DNA of 64,000 nt, taken from assembly GCA_022813675.1 (NCBI GenBank), contig CP063375.1:942001-1006000 (forward strand). The letters are read 5' to 3'. Numbering within the stretch: the first letter of the stretch is position 1; every line of letters starts with the position of its first letter. The notes under the pieces were generated by a model. The model was not told where the DNA came from and searched no databases. It was given only the letters and a program-made list of their open reading frames with translations. Of this stretch, positions 1 to 9,952 are shown in pieces. Source of the stretch: Deferribacteraceae bacterium V6Fe1 (GTDB taxonomy: Bacteria > Chrysiogenota > Deferribacteres > Deferribacterales > Deferrivibrionaceae). Both the position numbers and the translations under genes were made by a program.

Positions 1-45
1 GGTGATTTGAGCTTTAAAAATCATTTATCTTTGTATCAATATGTG

Positions 46-51
46 TATAAT
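46..51 (+). promoter_or_regulatory. possible -10 box upstream of trkA
   Basis: A perfect TATAAT hexamer lies about 30 bases before the trkA start. No good -35 hexamer stands 16-18 bases upstream, so this is only a weak candidate, and the true promoter may lie before the window. Confidence 0.3.
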
Positions 52-81
52 ATTTTTTTATAAAAATTTAGCAGGTGCAAT

Positions 82-1425
82 TTGAGAGTAGTTATTATCG
101 GTGCAGGGGAAGTCGGGTACAACATCGCGGAACAGCTGATTCTCGAAAAGAAGGATGTTATCCTTATCGATAAAGACCCCGAAAAAACCAAAAGAGCCTC
201 TGGTCATTTGGATTGTCTTGTTTTAACGGGCGAAGGGACTAATATCGATACTTTGAAGCAGGCAGGGATTGAACAGGCGGATATATTTATCAGCGTTACA
301 AATTCTGATGAAGTAAATATGATCTCCTGCTTTGTTGTGGCAAATGAATTTAATGTGCCGGTGAAACTGGCTCGAGTGCGCAATCTTGAATATGGTAAGA
401 CAAGAATGTTTACCAAAACAAAGATTGGAATCGATTTTGCCGTTAACCCTGAATTTGAAGCAGCCAAATCCATTGTGAAGACTGTAGAGCATGGTGCGAC
501 TACCGATGTCTTCTCTTTTGAAGACTTGGATGTTCAGTTTAGAGATGTCTATGTTGATGAAGAGTGCAATCTTGACGGGAAAAGTATAAAAGATATTAGG
601 CAGCTTGTTACGGGTGATTTTCTTATTGCGGGGATATTAAGGGATGATGATATAATTATTCCTCACGGAGAAACGGTTGTCAAAAGTAATGACCATATTT
701 TTGCCGTCGGTACAAAGAAAAGTATTTATCAGTTTTTACAAAAGAGTGGTATTAAAAGCAAAAAAATAAAAAAAGTGCTAATTATCGGTGGTGGAAGCAT
801 AGGTAGCAAAGTGGCTGAGTCGCTAAGTTTTCGCGGAAGGTCGGTTACTGTTGTCGACAGTGACTATGATGTTTGCAAAAATTTGGCTGAAAAGTTCCCT
901 GATGTAACTGTACTGCACGGTGATATTTCGGATGATTCTATTTTTGAAGATGAGCAGCTTGATGAACACGATTTGATTATTACAACTACCGATAAAGAAG
1001 AATTAAATATATTAACTGCGGTTTATGGCAAAACTCTTGGGATAAAAAGAGCTATTGCACTGGTGAACAAAGCTAATTACCTTAAGATATCGAGAAATTT
1101 AGGGATAGATGCTACCATAAGTCCAAAAATAAGCTCTGCAAGTGCTGTCTTGAGATTTATCAGGCGAGGGAATATCAAGGCAGTTCACACGATTTTTGAC
1201 GGTATGGCTGAAGCGATAGAGTTTAAAGTCTCTCCCGGAAGCTCAATAGCAAACAAGCTTGTCAAAGACCTGCATCTACCTGAAAAAACACTTATTGTCG
1301 CAGTAAATAGAAATTATGAAGATTATATCCCTGGCGGTGATTTTGAAATCAAGCCTGGTGACAATGTTATTGTGTTTGCTAAAAAAGAGTCGATAAAGAA
1401 GCTCGAAGAGTCAGTAATAGTCTGA
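82..1425 (+). CDS. trkA: Trk potassium uptake regulatory subunit TrkA
   Basis: Cytoplasmic gating subunit of the Trk potassium channel; it binds NAD(H) or other nucleotides and controls TrkH. The 447 residues have the full TrkA layout: Rossmann RCK-N domain at the start (GAGEVG at residues 7-12), RCK-C about 140-220, a second Rossmann domain from about 232 (GGGSIG) and a second RCK-C at the end. The start is TTG with an AGGTG ribosome site five bases upstream; no ATG nearby fits the conserved MRVVIIGAG beginning. The stop is one base before trkH, so the two genes are co-transcribed. Family assignment is secure. Confidence 0.95.
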   Translation: MRVVIIGAGEVGYNIAEQLILEKKDVILIDKDPEKTKRASGHLDCLVLTGEGTNIDTLKQAGIEQADIFISVTNSDEVNMISCFVVANEFNVPVKLARVRNLEYGKTRMFTKTKIGIDFAVNPEFEAAKSIVKTVEHGATTDVFSFEDLDVQFRDVYVDEECNLDGKSIKDIRQLVTGDFLIAGILRDDDIIIPHGETVVKSNDHIFAVGTKKSIYQFLQKSGIKSKKIKKVLIIGGGSIGSKVAESLSFRGRSVTVVDSDYDVCKNLAEKFPDVTVLHGDISDDSIFEDEQLDEHDLIITTTDKEELNILTAVYGKTLGIKRAIALVNKANYLKISRNLGIDATISPKISSASAVLRFIRRGNIKAVHTIFDGMAEAIEFKVSPGSSIANKLVKDLHLPEKTLIVAVNRNYEDYIPGGDFEIKPGDNVIVFAKKESIKKLEESVIV

Positions 1426-1426
1426 T

Positions 1427-2878
1427 ATGAATCTTTTAAGTGTAATTAGAGTAATTGCTGTACTTGTCATTGTCTTGTCGGCATTTATGATTATTCCTGC
1501 TGGTACTGCCATTTACTATGGTGAATATAACGTGGCCGTTGCTTTTTTGAAAACGATTGTTTTCTTTGCCGCTGTTGGTGGAATTTTGTATAAAACAATG
1601 TCTAATCGTGTAAAGCCCAACTTAGGGATAAGGGATGGATTCTTGCTTGTGACTTTAAGCTGGATTGCAATCTCCTTTATAGGTGCGATACCGTTTTATC
1701 TAAGCGGTGAAATCAAAACATTTACGGATGCCTTTTTTGAAACGGCTTCAGGATTTACTACGACAGGAGCAACAATCCTTGAAGATATAGAAGGGGTGGC
1801 AAAGTCGGCTCTTTTATGGCGTGCTTTGACACATTGGCTCGGTGGAATGGGTATTGTTGTATTGACAGTCGCGATTTTACCAATTTTAGGTATTGGTGGC
1901 TTACAGCTTGTAAAAGCAGAAGCCCCTGGGCATACGGTAGATAAACTTTCCCCGCGGATAGCCGAGACTGCAAAGATATTATGGAGTATATATGTAGGTT
2001 TGACGTTACTTCAGACGGTGTTAATGATGCTCGGAGGGGTAAGCTTTTTTGATGCGATAACCCACGCATTTGCCACAATGGCAACGGGCGGATTTTCTAC
2101 CAAGAATGCAAGCGTAACAGGTCTTAACTCCCCTTTTGTGGAGGTAGTGGTTACGATTTTTATGTTTCTTGCCGGTGTAAATTTTGCACTACATTTCAGA
2201 TTTATGACAGGCAGGTTTAAGTTTGTATTAAAAGACAGTGAATTAAGAGCTTATGTGGGTATTTTTGTAATATCTTCATTATTAATTGCTGCAAATTTAT
2301 ATCATAACTACTACCCGACTCTACAGGAAAGTCTCAGGTATGCTTTTTTTCAAGCTGCCACAATTTTGACTACAACAGGTTTTGCTTCGGCAGACTATGA
2401 AAAATGGCCGTATTTTTCTCAGGTAATACTTTTTGCTTTAATGTTTGTGGGTGGGTGCACAGGCTCCACGGGCGGAGGGATTAAGGTTTTAAGAATCGTT
2501 ACCCTTTTAAAACAGGGGCTTAATGAAATGAAATATCTTTTACATCCAAGAGGTGTATTTATTTTAAAAATCTCGGGAAATACCATTAAAAAAGATATAG
2601 TCTACGCCATATCAGGTTTTTTCTTTCTCTATATATTTACAATCCTTGTTGTCACACTAATCGTTTCTTTTACTGGTGAAGACATACTGACCTCTTTGAC
2701 TACCGCTCTTGCTACCGTGGGGAATATTGGGCCCGGATTTGGTAAAGTAGGTCCAGCCGAAAATTATGCTTTTTTTACAGATTTTATTAAATGGGTTTTA
2801 AGTTTTGCGATGATTGCAGGAAGGCTTGAAATTTATACATTTTTGGTGATATTCTTCCCTTACTTTTGGAAAAAATAA
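1427..2878 (+). CDS. trkH: Trk potassium uptake channel TrkH
   Basis: Inner-membrane channel subunit that pairs with the TrkA encoded directly upstream. The 483 residues are strongly hydrophobic throughout and show the four pore-loop repeats of the SKT superfamily, with filter-like segments TTGATI, ATGGFST, TTTGFAS and TVGNIGPGFG in order. Length matches TrkH/KtrB-type channels. The ATG begins one base after the trkA stop. The stop overlaps the preferred hypF start (TAATG), so hypF may be translated by reinitiation although its role is unrelated. Confidence 0.95.
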   Translation: MNLLSVIRVIAVLVIVLSAFMIIPAGTAIYYGEYNVAVAFLKTIVFFAAVGGILYKTMSNRVKPNLGIRDGFLLVTLSWIAISFIGAIPFYLSGEIKTFTDAFFETASGFTTTGATILEDIEGVAKSALLWRALTHWLGGMGIVVLTVAILPILGIGGLQLVKAEAPGHTVDKLSPRIAETAKILWSIYVGLTLLQTVLMMLGGVSFFDAITHAFATMATGGFSTKNASVTGLNSPFVEVVVTIFMFLAGVNFALHFRFMTGRFKFVLKDSELRAYVGIFVISSLLIAANLYHNYYPTLQESLRYAFFQAATILTTTGFASADYEKWPYFSQVILFALMFVGGCTGSTGGGIKVLRIVTLLKQGLNEMKYLLHPRGVFILKISGNTIKKDIVYAISGFFFLYIFTILVVTLIVSFTGEDILTSLTTALATVGNIGPGFGKVGPAENYAFFTDFIKWVLSFAMIAGRLEIYTFLVIFFPYFWKK

Positions 2879-5109
2879 TGGCTTGCCGCATATCTATTCG
2901 AGGTATTGTGCAAGGGGTAGGTTTTCGCCCCTTTGTTTATAATCTTGCGCTCACTGATAATCTTAAAGGATGGATTTCTAACAATACAAATGGGGTTGAA
3001 ATAGTTTTGGATTCTTCCGTTGAAACGGGGATGAATTTTTTAAATAAAATATTGGATAATCTCCCTCCGTTGGCATATGTCCTTGATTATAATGTTGAAG
3101 AGGTTGCCAGTGAGGAAAAAGCTGATAAGTTTTACATAAAGGAATCCTCTATTTGCGAAGGGGTGACATTTGTTTCCCCTGATACTTCAATTTGTGATGA
3201 CTGCAAGCGAGAGCTTTTTGATAAGAGTCACCATAAGTATCTCTATCCATTTATAAATTGTACAAATTGCGGTCCAAGATACTCGATTATTGAAAATATC
3301 CCCTATGACAGGATAAACACTTCAATGAAATACTTTGAGATGTGTGATGTTTGTAAATGTGAGTATGAAAGTGTGACAAACAGGAGATTTCACGCTCAAC
3401 CAAACGGTTGCCATTTATGCGGGCCAAAAATTTACTTTAAAAATTTTGAAGGGGATAAACTACTTGATATTGCAGCAGATTTTTTAAATAGCGGCAAAAT
3501 AATAGGAGTTAAAGGCATCGGTGGGTATCATATTATTTGCGATGCTTTTAACCTTGATGCGGTTAATAGGGTGAGAGATTTTAAAAATAGGCGGTTTAAG
3601 CCCTTTGCACTTATGGTAAAAGACAAAAATATTCTTTTACAATATGGGATTAATTTAACAAAAGAAGAGGAAAAACTTTTTGAAAGCAAAATATCTCCCA
3701 TTCTGATTAAATATGTGGATAACGATAACTTTAAACATATTAATCCTTTAGGTAAAAATATAGGGATTATGAAGGCATATACCCCTATTCATTTACTCTT
3801 GTTTGAAAGGTTCAAGGGGGATTTTCTTATTGCTACAAGCGGTAATAAAAAGGATGAGCCCATTGCAATAGATGCTGAGAGTGCTGAGAAAATTTTGGGG
3901 GATGTTTGTGACCTATTTATTCATAATAACAGAGATATTGTAAATAGGGTAGATGACTCCCTTGTAACATTTATCAAAAAGGCGCCTTATATTTTAAGAA
4001 GAAGCAGAGGGTATGCACCTCTTCCGGTGGTTATGGAAAATAGAAATAAAATACAAGTGGCGGGGCTTGGGGCAAATCTTAAAAGCACTATCTGTTTTTT
4101 GAAAGATGATTTTGCTTTTATAAGTCAGTATGTCGGGGACTTGGAAAATTATGAAACACAAAATTTTTACATTGAAGTTTATAATAGGATGAAAAATCTT
4201 TTTGAGGTTGAGCCTGAAGTTTTAATAACTGACCTGCACCCTAACTTTTTTACAACCAAATTTGCAAGCACCTTTGGAGTTAATATTTACAGTGTTCAAC
4301 ACCATGTTGCCCACATGTATGCCAATATGGCTGAAAATAATTTGAAAGATAATGTTATCGGGGTAATTTTTGACGGAGTTGGGCTTGGGGATGACGGCAA
4401 AATTTGGGGTGGTGAAATATTTGTAAAAAAAGGTAGCTTATTCCGTGAAATTCATCCTGAATACACGCCTCTTGTAGGCGGTGAGACAGCTATCAAAAAC
4501 CCTTATAGAATGTTTTTATCATATCTCGCATATTTTAATATGGATACCGGGTTTTTAAATGATAAGCAGTTGAAAGACTATAATTTGATTAAAAGAATGA
4601 TTGAGAATAATATCAACGTGATAGAAACATCGAGTATGGGTAGATTTTTTGAGGGCATAGGGGCATTCTTGCTATCTATAGAAAAAAATGAGTTTGAAGC
4701 ACATTCGGCGATTGCCCTTGAAGGGATATGCAGAAAAGATATTAATGAATTTTATGAATTTGAAATCATTGATAATGAAATAAGGATAAAAAATATAATT
4801 GCTTCCGTAATAAATGATTTCATCAATGGAGTCGAAACAGCAACAATCGCAACAAAATTTCACAACACTGTTACTCATATAGTGCTGAAATCGGCTATTT
4901 TGATGAGAGAGAAACATCTCTTGGATAAGATTTGCCTTTCCGGTGGTGTTTTCCAAAATATTTTTTTGCTGGAAAAAACAATTGCACTTTTAGAGCAGCA
5001 AGGTTTTAACGTGTTTGTGCATAAAAATATTCCGTCAAACGATGGCAGTATCTCTCTGGGGCAGGTTTATTACTTTCTTTTACATAGTGAAAAATCACAT
5101 AGTGCTTAA
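2878..5109 (+). CDS. hypF: carbamoyltransferase HypF, [NiFe]-hydrogenase maturation
   Basis: HypF makes the thiocarbamate on HypE from carbamoyl phosphate and ATP, the source of the CN ligands of [NiFe] hydrogenases. Domains in order: acylphosphatase (GIVQGVGFRPF), two zinc-finger-like motifs (CDDC...CTNC and CDVC...CHLC), YrdC-like domain (KGIGGYHIICDA) and Kae1-like domain with HHVAH and a later GGVFQN. I place the start at the ATG overlapping the trkH stop (TAATG); a TTG 12 bases upstream is possible but has no better ribosome site. No other hyp gene lies nearby, and the Ehr operon at 22.5-29.7 kb should not need it, so a true [NiFe] hydrogenase probably exists elsewhere in the genome. Confidence 0.95.
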   Translation: MACRISIRGIVQGVGFRPFVYNLALTDNLKGWISNNTNGVEIVLDSSVETGMNFLNKILDNLPPLAYVLDYNVEEVASEEKADKFYIKESSICEGVTFVSPDTSICDDCKRELFDKSHHKYLYPFINCTNCGPRYSIIENIPYDRINTSMKYFEMCDVCKCEYESVTNRRFHAQPNGCHLCGPKIYFKNFEGDKLLDIAADFLNSGKIIGVKGIGGYHIICDAFNLDAVNRVRDFKNRRFKPFALMVKDKNILLQYGINLTKEEEKLFESKISPILIKYVDNDNFKHINPLGKNIGIMKAYTPIHLLLFERFKGDFLIATSGNKKDEPIAIDAESAEKILGDVCDLFIHNNRDIVNRVDDSLVTFIKKAPYILRRSRGYAPLPVVMENRNKIQVAGLGANLKSTICFLKDDFAFISQYVGDLENYETQNFYIEVYNRMKNLFEVEPEVLITDLHPNFFTTKFASTFGVNIYSVQHHVAHMYANMAENNLKDNVIGVIFDGVGLGDDGKIWGGEIFVKKGSLFREIHPEYTPLVGGETAIKNPYRMFLSYLAYFNMDTGFLNDKQLKDYNLIKRMIENNINVIETSSMGRFFEGIGAFLLSIEKNEFEAHSAIALEGICRKDINEFYEFEIIDNEIRIKNIIASVINDFINGVETATIATKFHNTVTHIVLKSAILMREKHLLDKICLSGGVFQNIFLLEKTIALLEQQGFNVFVHKNIPSNDGSISLGQVYYFLLHSEKSHSA

Positions 5110-5170
5110 TACTCTATCTTTGCTCAACATTCTTTTATAATTCTAATTATGTTCGCCATTAGCTCACTGT

Positions 5171-5189
5171 ATGAGCGAAAAACGCTCAT
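5171..5189 (+). terminator. possible terminator after hypF
   Basis: Inverted repeat ATGAGCG-AAAAA-CGCTCAT, seven perfect pairs with a five-base loop, 60 bases after the hypF stop. Only a broken T-rich run follows, so termination is uncertain, but the position between hypF and the TRAP operon fits. Confidence 0.45.
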
Positions 5190-5276
5190 TTAATGTATTA
5201 AAATCAAAGTTTATGCATAACTATTTTGGCATATTTTTTTCATTAAACATACCAACTTTTAAAAGGAGGAATGCAT

Positions 5277-6278
5277 ATGTTGAAAAAAGTTTTATCTTTG
5301 ATGTTAGTTTTTGTTTTTGCTTTAACTGTTGGCATTAGTAAAGCAAGAGCTGAGCAAAGGCTTATAATTGCTACGGCTACAACGGGCGGGACATATTATC
5401 CTGTAGGTGTCGCAATCGGAACACTTTTGAGTATTAAACTTGCGAATTCAGATAAGATTACCGCTACTGCTATTAACTCTGCCGGTTCCGGTGAGAATAT
5501 CCAGATGTTAAACAACAAAGAAGCTGACCTTGCTATTTTGCAAGCCCTTTTTGGTTTGAATGCTTATAATGGTACCGGGCCTTATGAAGGCAAACCTGTA
5601 AAGTCTTTCAGATCAATTACTATGCTTTGGAAAAATGTTGAACATTTTCCGATTTTGGCAAAATATGTAAAGACAGGCACAATTATCGACTTGAAAGATT
5701 TTCCTAAAAAGTTTTCTATTGGTAAAAGGGGTAGTGGTACTGAAGGCTCTGGAAGGACAATCCTCTCTGCTGTAGGTATTGATCCTGACTCTCTTGACCT
5801 TGAGTATCTTGGATATAACCCGTCTGTTCAGGCTATGATGGACAATCGTATTGGCGGAGCAAATATTCCAGCAGGTGTCCCTGTATCTTCAATTACTCAG
5901 CTTTATGCACAAATGGGTGCAGATAAAGTAAAGGTGCTTGATTTTACTGATGAGCAGCTAAAACAAATTAGAGCCAAATATCCTATTTGGGTAAGATATA
6001 CTATTCCTGCAGGCACATATCCCGGCCAAAAGACAGAAATTAAAACAATTGCTCAGCCTAACTTCTTGGCAGTAAGAGAAGATTTACCTGAGGATGTTGT
6101 TTACAAGATTACTAAGACAATTTATGAAAATCTTCCATTTTTAAATAATATTCATAAAGCAACAACTGCAATGAATATCAAAGAGGCTTTGGACGGGCTT
6201 CCAGTGCCGCTTCACCCTGGTGCTGTAAAGTATTATAAAGAAGTTGGGCTTGATATACCACAAGAGCTTTTGAAGTAA
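5277..6278 (+). CDS. TAXI-family TRAP transporter solute-binding protein
   Basis: Periplasmic receptor of a TRAP transporter of the TAXI class. A signal peptide is visible (Lys-rich start, hydrophobic stretch, SKARA before residue 26), followed by IATATTGGTYYPVGVAIGTLL, the usual TAXI opening, and the GSGTEGSGRTIL region. I prefer the second ATG (5277): the AGGAGG site ends only one base before the first ATG at 5271 but seven bases before the second. TAXI proteins often bind glutamate or other dicarboxylates; the substrate cannot be read from sequence. The fused membrane subunit follows after a short hairpin. Confidence 0.93.
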   Translation: MLKKVLSLMLVFVFALTVGISKARAEQRLIIATATTGGTYYPVGVAIGTLLSIKLANSDKITATAINSAGSGENIQMLNNKEADLAILQALFGLNAYNGTGPYEGKPVKSFRSITMLWKNVEHFPILAKYVKTGTIIDLKDFPKKFSIGKRGSGTEGSGRTILSAVGIDPDSLDLEYLGYNPSVQAMMDNRIGGANIPAGVPVSSITQLYAQMGADKVKVLDFTDEQLKQIRAKYPIWVRYTIPAGTYPGQKTEIKTIAQPNFLAVREDLPEDVVYKITKTIYENLPFLNNIHKATTAMNIKEALDGLPVPLHPGAVKYYKEVGLDIPQELLK

Positions 6279-6289
6279 TGCAAATTTGT

Positions 6290-6307
6290 GGAGGGGTACT
6301 CCCCTCC
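6290..6307 (+). other. intercistronic hairpin between TRAP genes
   Basis: GGAGGGG-TACT-CCCCTCC, a perfect seven-pair GC-rich stem directly after the binding-protein stop and before the permease ribosome site. No T-run follows. A stem here could stabilise the binding-protein message or partly attenuate, giving more receptor than permease; that role is inference. Confidence 0.55.
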
Positions 6308-6336
6308 ATTTGTAGATTTATTTAAAAGGAGAAGCC

Positions 6337-8391
6337 ATGTTTTTTTTCAAAAAGAAAACACAAGAAGACATTGTTGAAGATGGTGTTCAAACGGATGCAA
6401 GTGGTGAAGCGATAACTGTCCAAAGAGTGTTTGATGGAAAGCAGCAGAAATTTCTTTATTTTTTTGGGATATGTATGTCCCTATTTCATCTTTGGGTAAA
6501 TACTGTTGGCATTATGCCTGAAATTCAGAGAAATGCAGTGCATTACGGTTTTGTTTTATTCTTAGGGTTTCTTATTTATCCGATTAATCGAACTCTTGCC
6601 AATAAAACACTAAAGCTGGACTATATATTGGCGATACTTTCTTTTTTAGTAGGGCTTTATTTGGTATTTTTTGAAGATGCCCTGCATGCTAGAAATGAAA
6701 TTCCCGTAACTATGGACTTGATTGCGGCAAGTGTGGCAATAATTTTAATGCTGGAAATTACAAGAAGGACTTCCGGTTGGTTAATCCCGATTCTTGCAAT
6801 TATTTTTATTTCATATTCACTTTTTTTAGGGAAAATAATCCCCGGGTTATGGAATTTCCCCGGTGTAACTATAGAGCGACTTTTATATAGGATGTATTTT
6901 GCACCTGACGGACTATTTGGTACAATTGCAACAATTTCATCTACGTTTGTTTTCTTATTTGTCCTTTTTGCTGCCTTTCTTATAAAATCAGGAGCCGGTG
7001 AATTTATAATTAATTTGGCAGTATCCCTTATGGGGCATACAACCGGCGGGCCTGCAAAAATGGCTGTATTTGCAAGCGGACTTATGGGTTCTGTTTCTGG
7101 GAGTGCAGTGGCAAATACCGTTGGGACAGGTTCGATAACTATACCTATGATGAAAAAGATAGGTTTTAGCCCTAAATTTGCAGGTGGTGTTGAAGCCGCT
7201 GCAAGTACAGGCGGACAGTTGATGCCGCCTATTATGGGTGCAGGTGCTTTTATCATGGCTCAGTGGACTCAGATATCTTATCTTACAATTGTTGCGGTTT
7301 CTTTTATCCCTGCAATTATGTATTTTTTGAGTGTTGCATTTTTTGTTCATTTAAGGGCAAAAAAAAGAGGTATAAAACCTATCCCTAAAGATGAATTACC
7401 GAAGTTTAGAGAGGTAATGAAAAGCGGTTGGAACTTTTTTATACCTATTTTTGCTTTGATGTTTTTACTTGTTAAAGGGTATACTCCTACGTATGCAGCT
7501 TCCATGGGTATTTTGGCAGTGGTAGTTGCCAGTTGGTTTAACCCAAAGACAAGAATGGGATTTAAAGATATCTTGGATGCACTTTATTTGGGTGCAAGAA
7601 ATATGGTAACTACCGGTGTGATATTACTTTGCTCAGGGATTATTGTAGGGATTGTTTTAATGGTTGGAATGGGTGTTAAGTTTTCCATGATGATTACTTC
7701 CATTGCCGGTGGCAGTGTTTTTTTTACAATTTTATTAATTGCACTGGCTTCTTTAATACTTGGGATGGGATTGCCAGTAACTGCATCATATATTGTTTTG
7801 GCCGTACTTGCTGCACCATCACTTGTATCACTATTGATGAAAGATTACCTAATCGCCCATTTCGGTCTTACTCCGGAGATGGCCCTTGACCCGAATGTTG
7901 TTCAGCAGATGACAGCCCTTGTGCCACCCGATGTTGCAATGGGAGCGCTTCTTGCCTCACACCTTTTGATTTTCTGGTATTCTCAAGATGCAAATGTTAC
8001 CCCTCCCGTTTGTTTGGCGGCATATTCCGCAGCGGGGATTGCAGGGAGCAAACCCCTTGAAACGGGCTTGGAGTCTTGGAAGTTGGCCAAAGGGCTTTAC
8101 ATTATTCCGCTTATGTTTATTTATGAGCCGGCCATATTATTTCAGGGACCACTGGTAACAACTATTGAAAATATTATTACCGGCACGATAGGCTTGTTTA
8201 TATTTGCGACCTTCTTTGAAGGATATTTTATAAGAGAAATAAATTGGGTCGAGCGAATAATACTTGGCGTTGCCGCATGGTTATTATTTTGGCCTGAAAC
8301 GTATTCAAACATAGCAGGTGTAGTTATTGTTATTTTGATGTGGTTATATTTGAAAAAGACCAAAGATAAATATACGCCTGCAGAGGTTTAA
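6337..8391 (+). CDS. TRAP transporter fused permease (4TM + 12TM)
   Basis: Inner-membrane part of the TAXI TRAP system, using an ion gradient to import the solute delivered by the receptor upstream. At 684 residues it is long enough for the small (DctQ-like) and large (DctM-like) subunits fused in one chain, as is usual for TAXI systems. After a charged N-terminal tail of about 45 residues come many hydrophobic segments and DctM-type motifs such as GLMGSVSGSAVANTVGTGSI and GMGLPVTASYI. The AAAGGAG ribosome site fits the ATG. Its stop is two bases from the end of the convergent NFACT gene, with no room for a separate terminator. Confidence 0.93.
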   Translation: MFFFKKKTQEDIVEDGVQTDASGEAITVQRVFDGKQQKFLYFFGICMSLFHLWVNTVGIMPEIQRNAVHYGFVLFLGFLIYPINRTLANKTLKLDYILAILSFLVGLYLVFFEDALHARNEIPVTMDLIAASVAIILMLEITRRTSGWLIPILAIIFISYSLFLGKIIPGLWNFPGVTIERLLYRMYFAPDGLFGTIATISSTFVFLFVLFAAFLIKSGAGEFIINLAVSLMGHTTGGPAKMAVFASGLMGSVSGSAVANTVGTGSITIPMMKKIGFSPKFAGGVEAAASTGGQLMPPIMGAGAFIMAQWTQISYLTIVAVSFIPAIMYFLSVAFFVHLRAKKRGIKPIPKDELPKFREVMKSGWNFFIPIFALMFLLVKGYTPTYAASMGILAVVVASWFNPKTRMGFKDILDALYLGARNMVTTGVILLCSGIIVGIVLMVGMGVKFSMMITSIAGGSVFFTILLIALASLILGMGLPVTASYIVLAVLAAPSLVSLLMKDYLIAHFGLTPEMALDPNVVQQMTALVPPDVAMGALLASHLLIFWYSQDANVTPPVCLAAYSAAGIAGSKPLETGLESWKLAKGLYIIPLMFIYEPAILFQGPLVTTIENIITGTIGLFIFATFFEGYFIREINWVERIILGVAAWLLFWPETYSNIAGVVIVILMWLYLKKTKDKYTPAEV

Positions 8392-8392
8392 T

Positions 8393-9952
8393 TTAGGTTA
8401 ATGATAAATCGTTGGCTTCTTTTTCAGTTAAGGGCTCAACGGTTATGGTTTTAAAGTTTGAGTAAGTTACAAAGCCCTCCTTTGTTTTGGGGGGCTTTTT
8501 TACGTATTTTTTGATAGTATAATCTATATTTACTTTTTTATCATTTTTTGCCTTGCTAAAATATGCGGTGATTCTGCCTGCAAAAATTAAAATATCTTCC
8601 GGAATGTCTGCTTGACTGCTACTTTTAACAATAATATGTGCGGAAGGTATTTTTTGTGCATGCATCCAAATATCCGTGTTTGATGCCATGTGAAACACAA
8701 GCTCATGGTTGGATTTGCTATTTTTACCTATTAGTATTTCATAGTCTTTGTAGCTTATCTTTTTTATCCTATCGACTATTTCCCTTTTTTTGACCTCTTT
8801 CTTTTTGTTAAAATAAGATTGATATATCAGCGCAAGCTCATTTGTTGCGGCATTTTCAATATTAAACTCTTCCTCTTTTAAGCTTAAAATATTTGACTCT
8901 ATCTCCGATATTCGATTTTCAAGCGGAGGAATACTTCTTTTTAGCTTTTTATACCTTTCAAATAGCTTTTGAATTTTTTCGTCAATATTACCCAATTTAT
9001 CGGTATCAATGGTTATCTGTTCGATACCGCTCTCAGTGTAATAATTGAGGGTAGCTACCCCTTTTTTATCTTTAAGCAGATGATAATTTGATTTTAAAAT
9101 TTCGGCCTCAAGCCTAAATTTATCATATTCTGAGGCCTTTTTTAACTCCTCTTTCAACTTTTTTAAAAGTGTTTCCTCTTTTGTAATTTTTTTGGCAATC
9201 AGATTCAAAAGTTTGTTTTTTAACGTGTTTTCGTCATTTTTGGCTTTATTTTTCGGCGTTAATGAAGATATTTTAATTTTCTGTAAAGTATCTTTTATCA
9301 TAAAAGGGTAAAATTTCCCTTTGCCGTCAATATAAAGATATTCATCATTAAGGTAATCTTTTATTGTTTTAACGGTATACTCGTACCCTTTTCCCTTTAG
9401 TAAAGTGTCTGCAAATTGTGCGGTAGGCGGATAAAAACCCTCAAGGTCGTTAAACGTTTTTATATTTTCACTTTTAATGGTATCAATGGTAAATATCTTG
9501 TTACGTTTAAAATATTGGTAAACAGCACCTACAGATATATCTCTGTCTTTATCCACATTGTTTTCAGACAGTCTAAAAATAATTTTCCGGTTTTCATTTA
9601 AGATAAAAAAGTTGGAGTTGCCGCCTATAATTTCAGCAATAAAATAAAAGTGTTCAATTTTGCCGCTTTGCTTTCTGCTGGCAATTTTGCATTCCAATAT
9701 CCTATCGTAGCCTCTTTGACTTACTTCCAAAATAGCTTGTTTTTTGTTAAAAAAGCCCAGTTTTGATAATTTTGAAACATCGGGGTTAAAAAGAATAATA
9801 TTGTTTTTAACGTCAAACAGGATAATCTCTTTCCTATCTTTATAAATATCAAGAAGAATGCCTTCATCGGTCTGATAGACAGAATTTAATTCACAAGGTA
9901 TAAAGTGTTTGCTAATAAAATTTTTGATTTTAAAAAGTGAAAGCCCATCCAT
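8393..9952 (-). CDS. rqcH: NFACT family protein, RqcH-like
   Basis: NFACT proteins (bacterial RqcH, eukaryotic NEMF/Rqc2) bind stalled 50S-peptidyl-tRNA complexes and direct alanine tailing; older annotations call them fibronectin-binding. The 519 residues show an NFACT-N part with the conserved Asp-Arg pair (GYDRILE, residues 83-84), a long coiled-coil of Lys/Glu-rich helices about 240-370, and the C-terminal NFACT-R domain with DIWMHAQKIPSAHIIVKS. The start overlaps the pilT stop by one base (TAATG), so it is translated with the pilus genes although no functional link is known. Family assignment is firm; alanine tailing here is inferred from the Asp-Arg pair. Confidence 0.88.
   Translation of the reverse strand: MDGLSLFKIKNFISKHFIPCELNSVYQTDEGILLDIYKDRKEIILFDVKNNIILFNPDVSKLSKLGFFNKKQAILEVSQRGYDRILECKIASRKQSGKIEHFYFIAEIIGGNSNFFILNENRKIIFRLSENNVDKDRDISVGAVYQYFKRNKIFTIDTIKSENIKTFNDLEGFYPPTAQFADTLLKGKGYEYTVKTIKDYLNDEYLYIDGKGKFYPFMIKDTLQKIKISSLTPKNKAKNDENTLKNKLLNLIAKKITKEETLLKKLKEELKKASEYDKFRLEAEILKSNYHLLKDKKGVATLNYYTESGIEQITIDTDKLGNIDEKIQKLFERYKKLKRSIPPLENRISEIESNILSLKEEEFNIENAATNELALIYQSYFNKKKEVKKREIVDRIKKISYKDYEILIGKNSKSNHELVFHMASNTDIWMHAQKIPSAHIIVKSSSQADIPEDILIFAGRITAYFSKAKNDKKVNIDYTIKKYVKKPPKTKEGFVTYSNFKTITVEPLTEKEANDLSLT

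Noticed and set aside
6657-7350. Long open frames on the minus strand within the TRAP permease gene
   Set aside because: They mirror the codon pattern of the hydrophobic gene on the other strand, have no ribosome sites and resemble no family.
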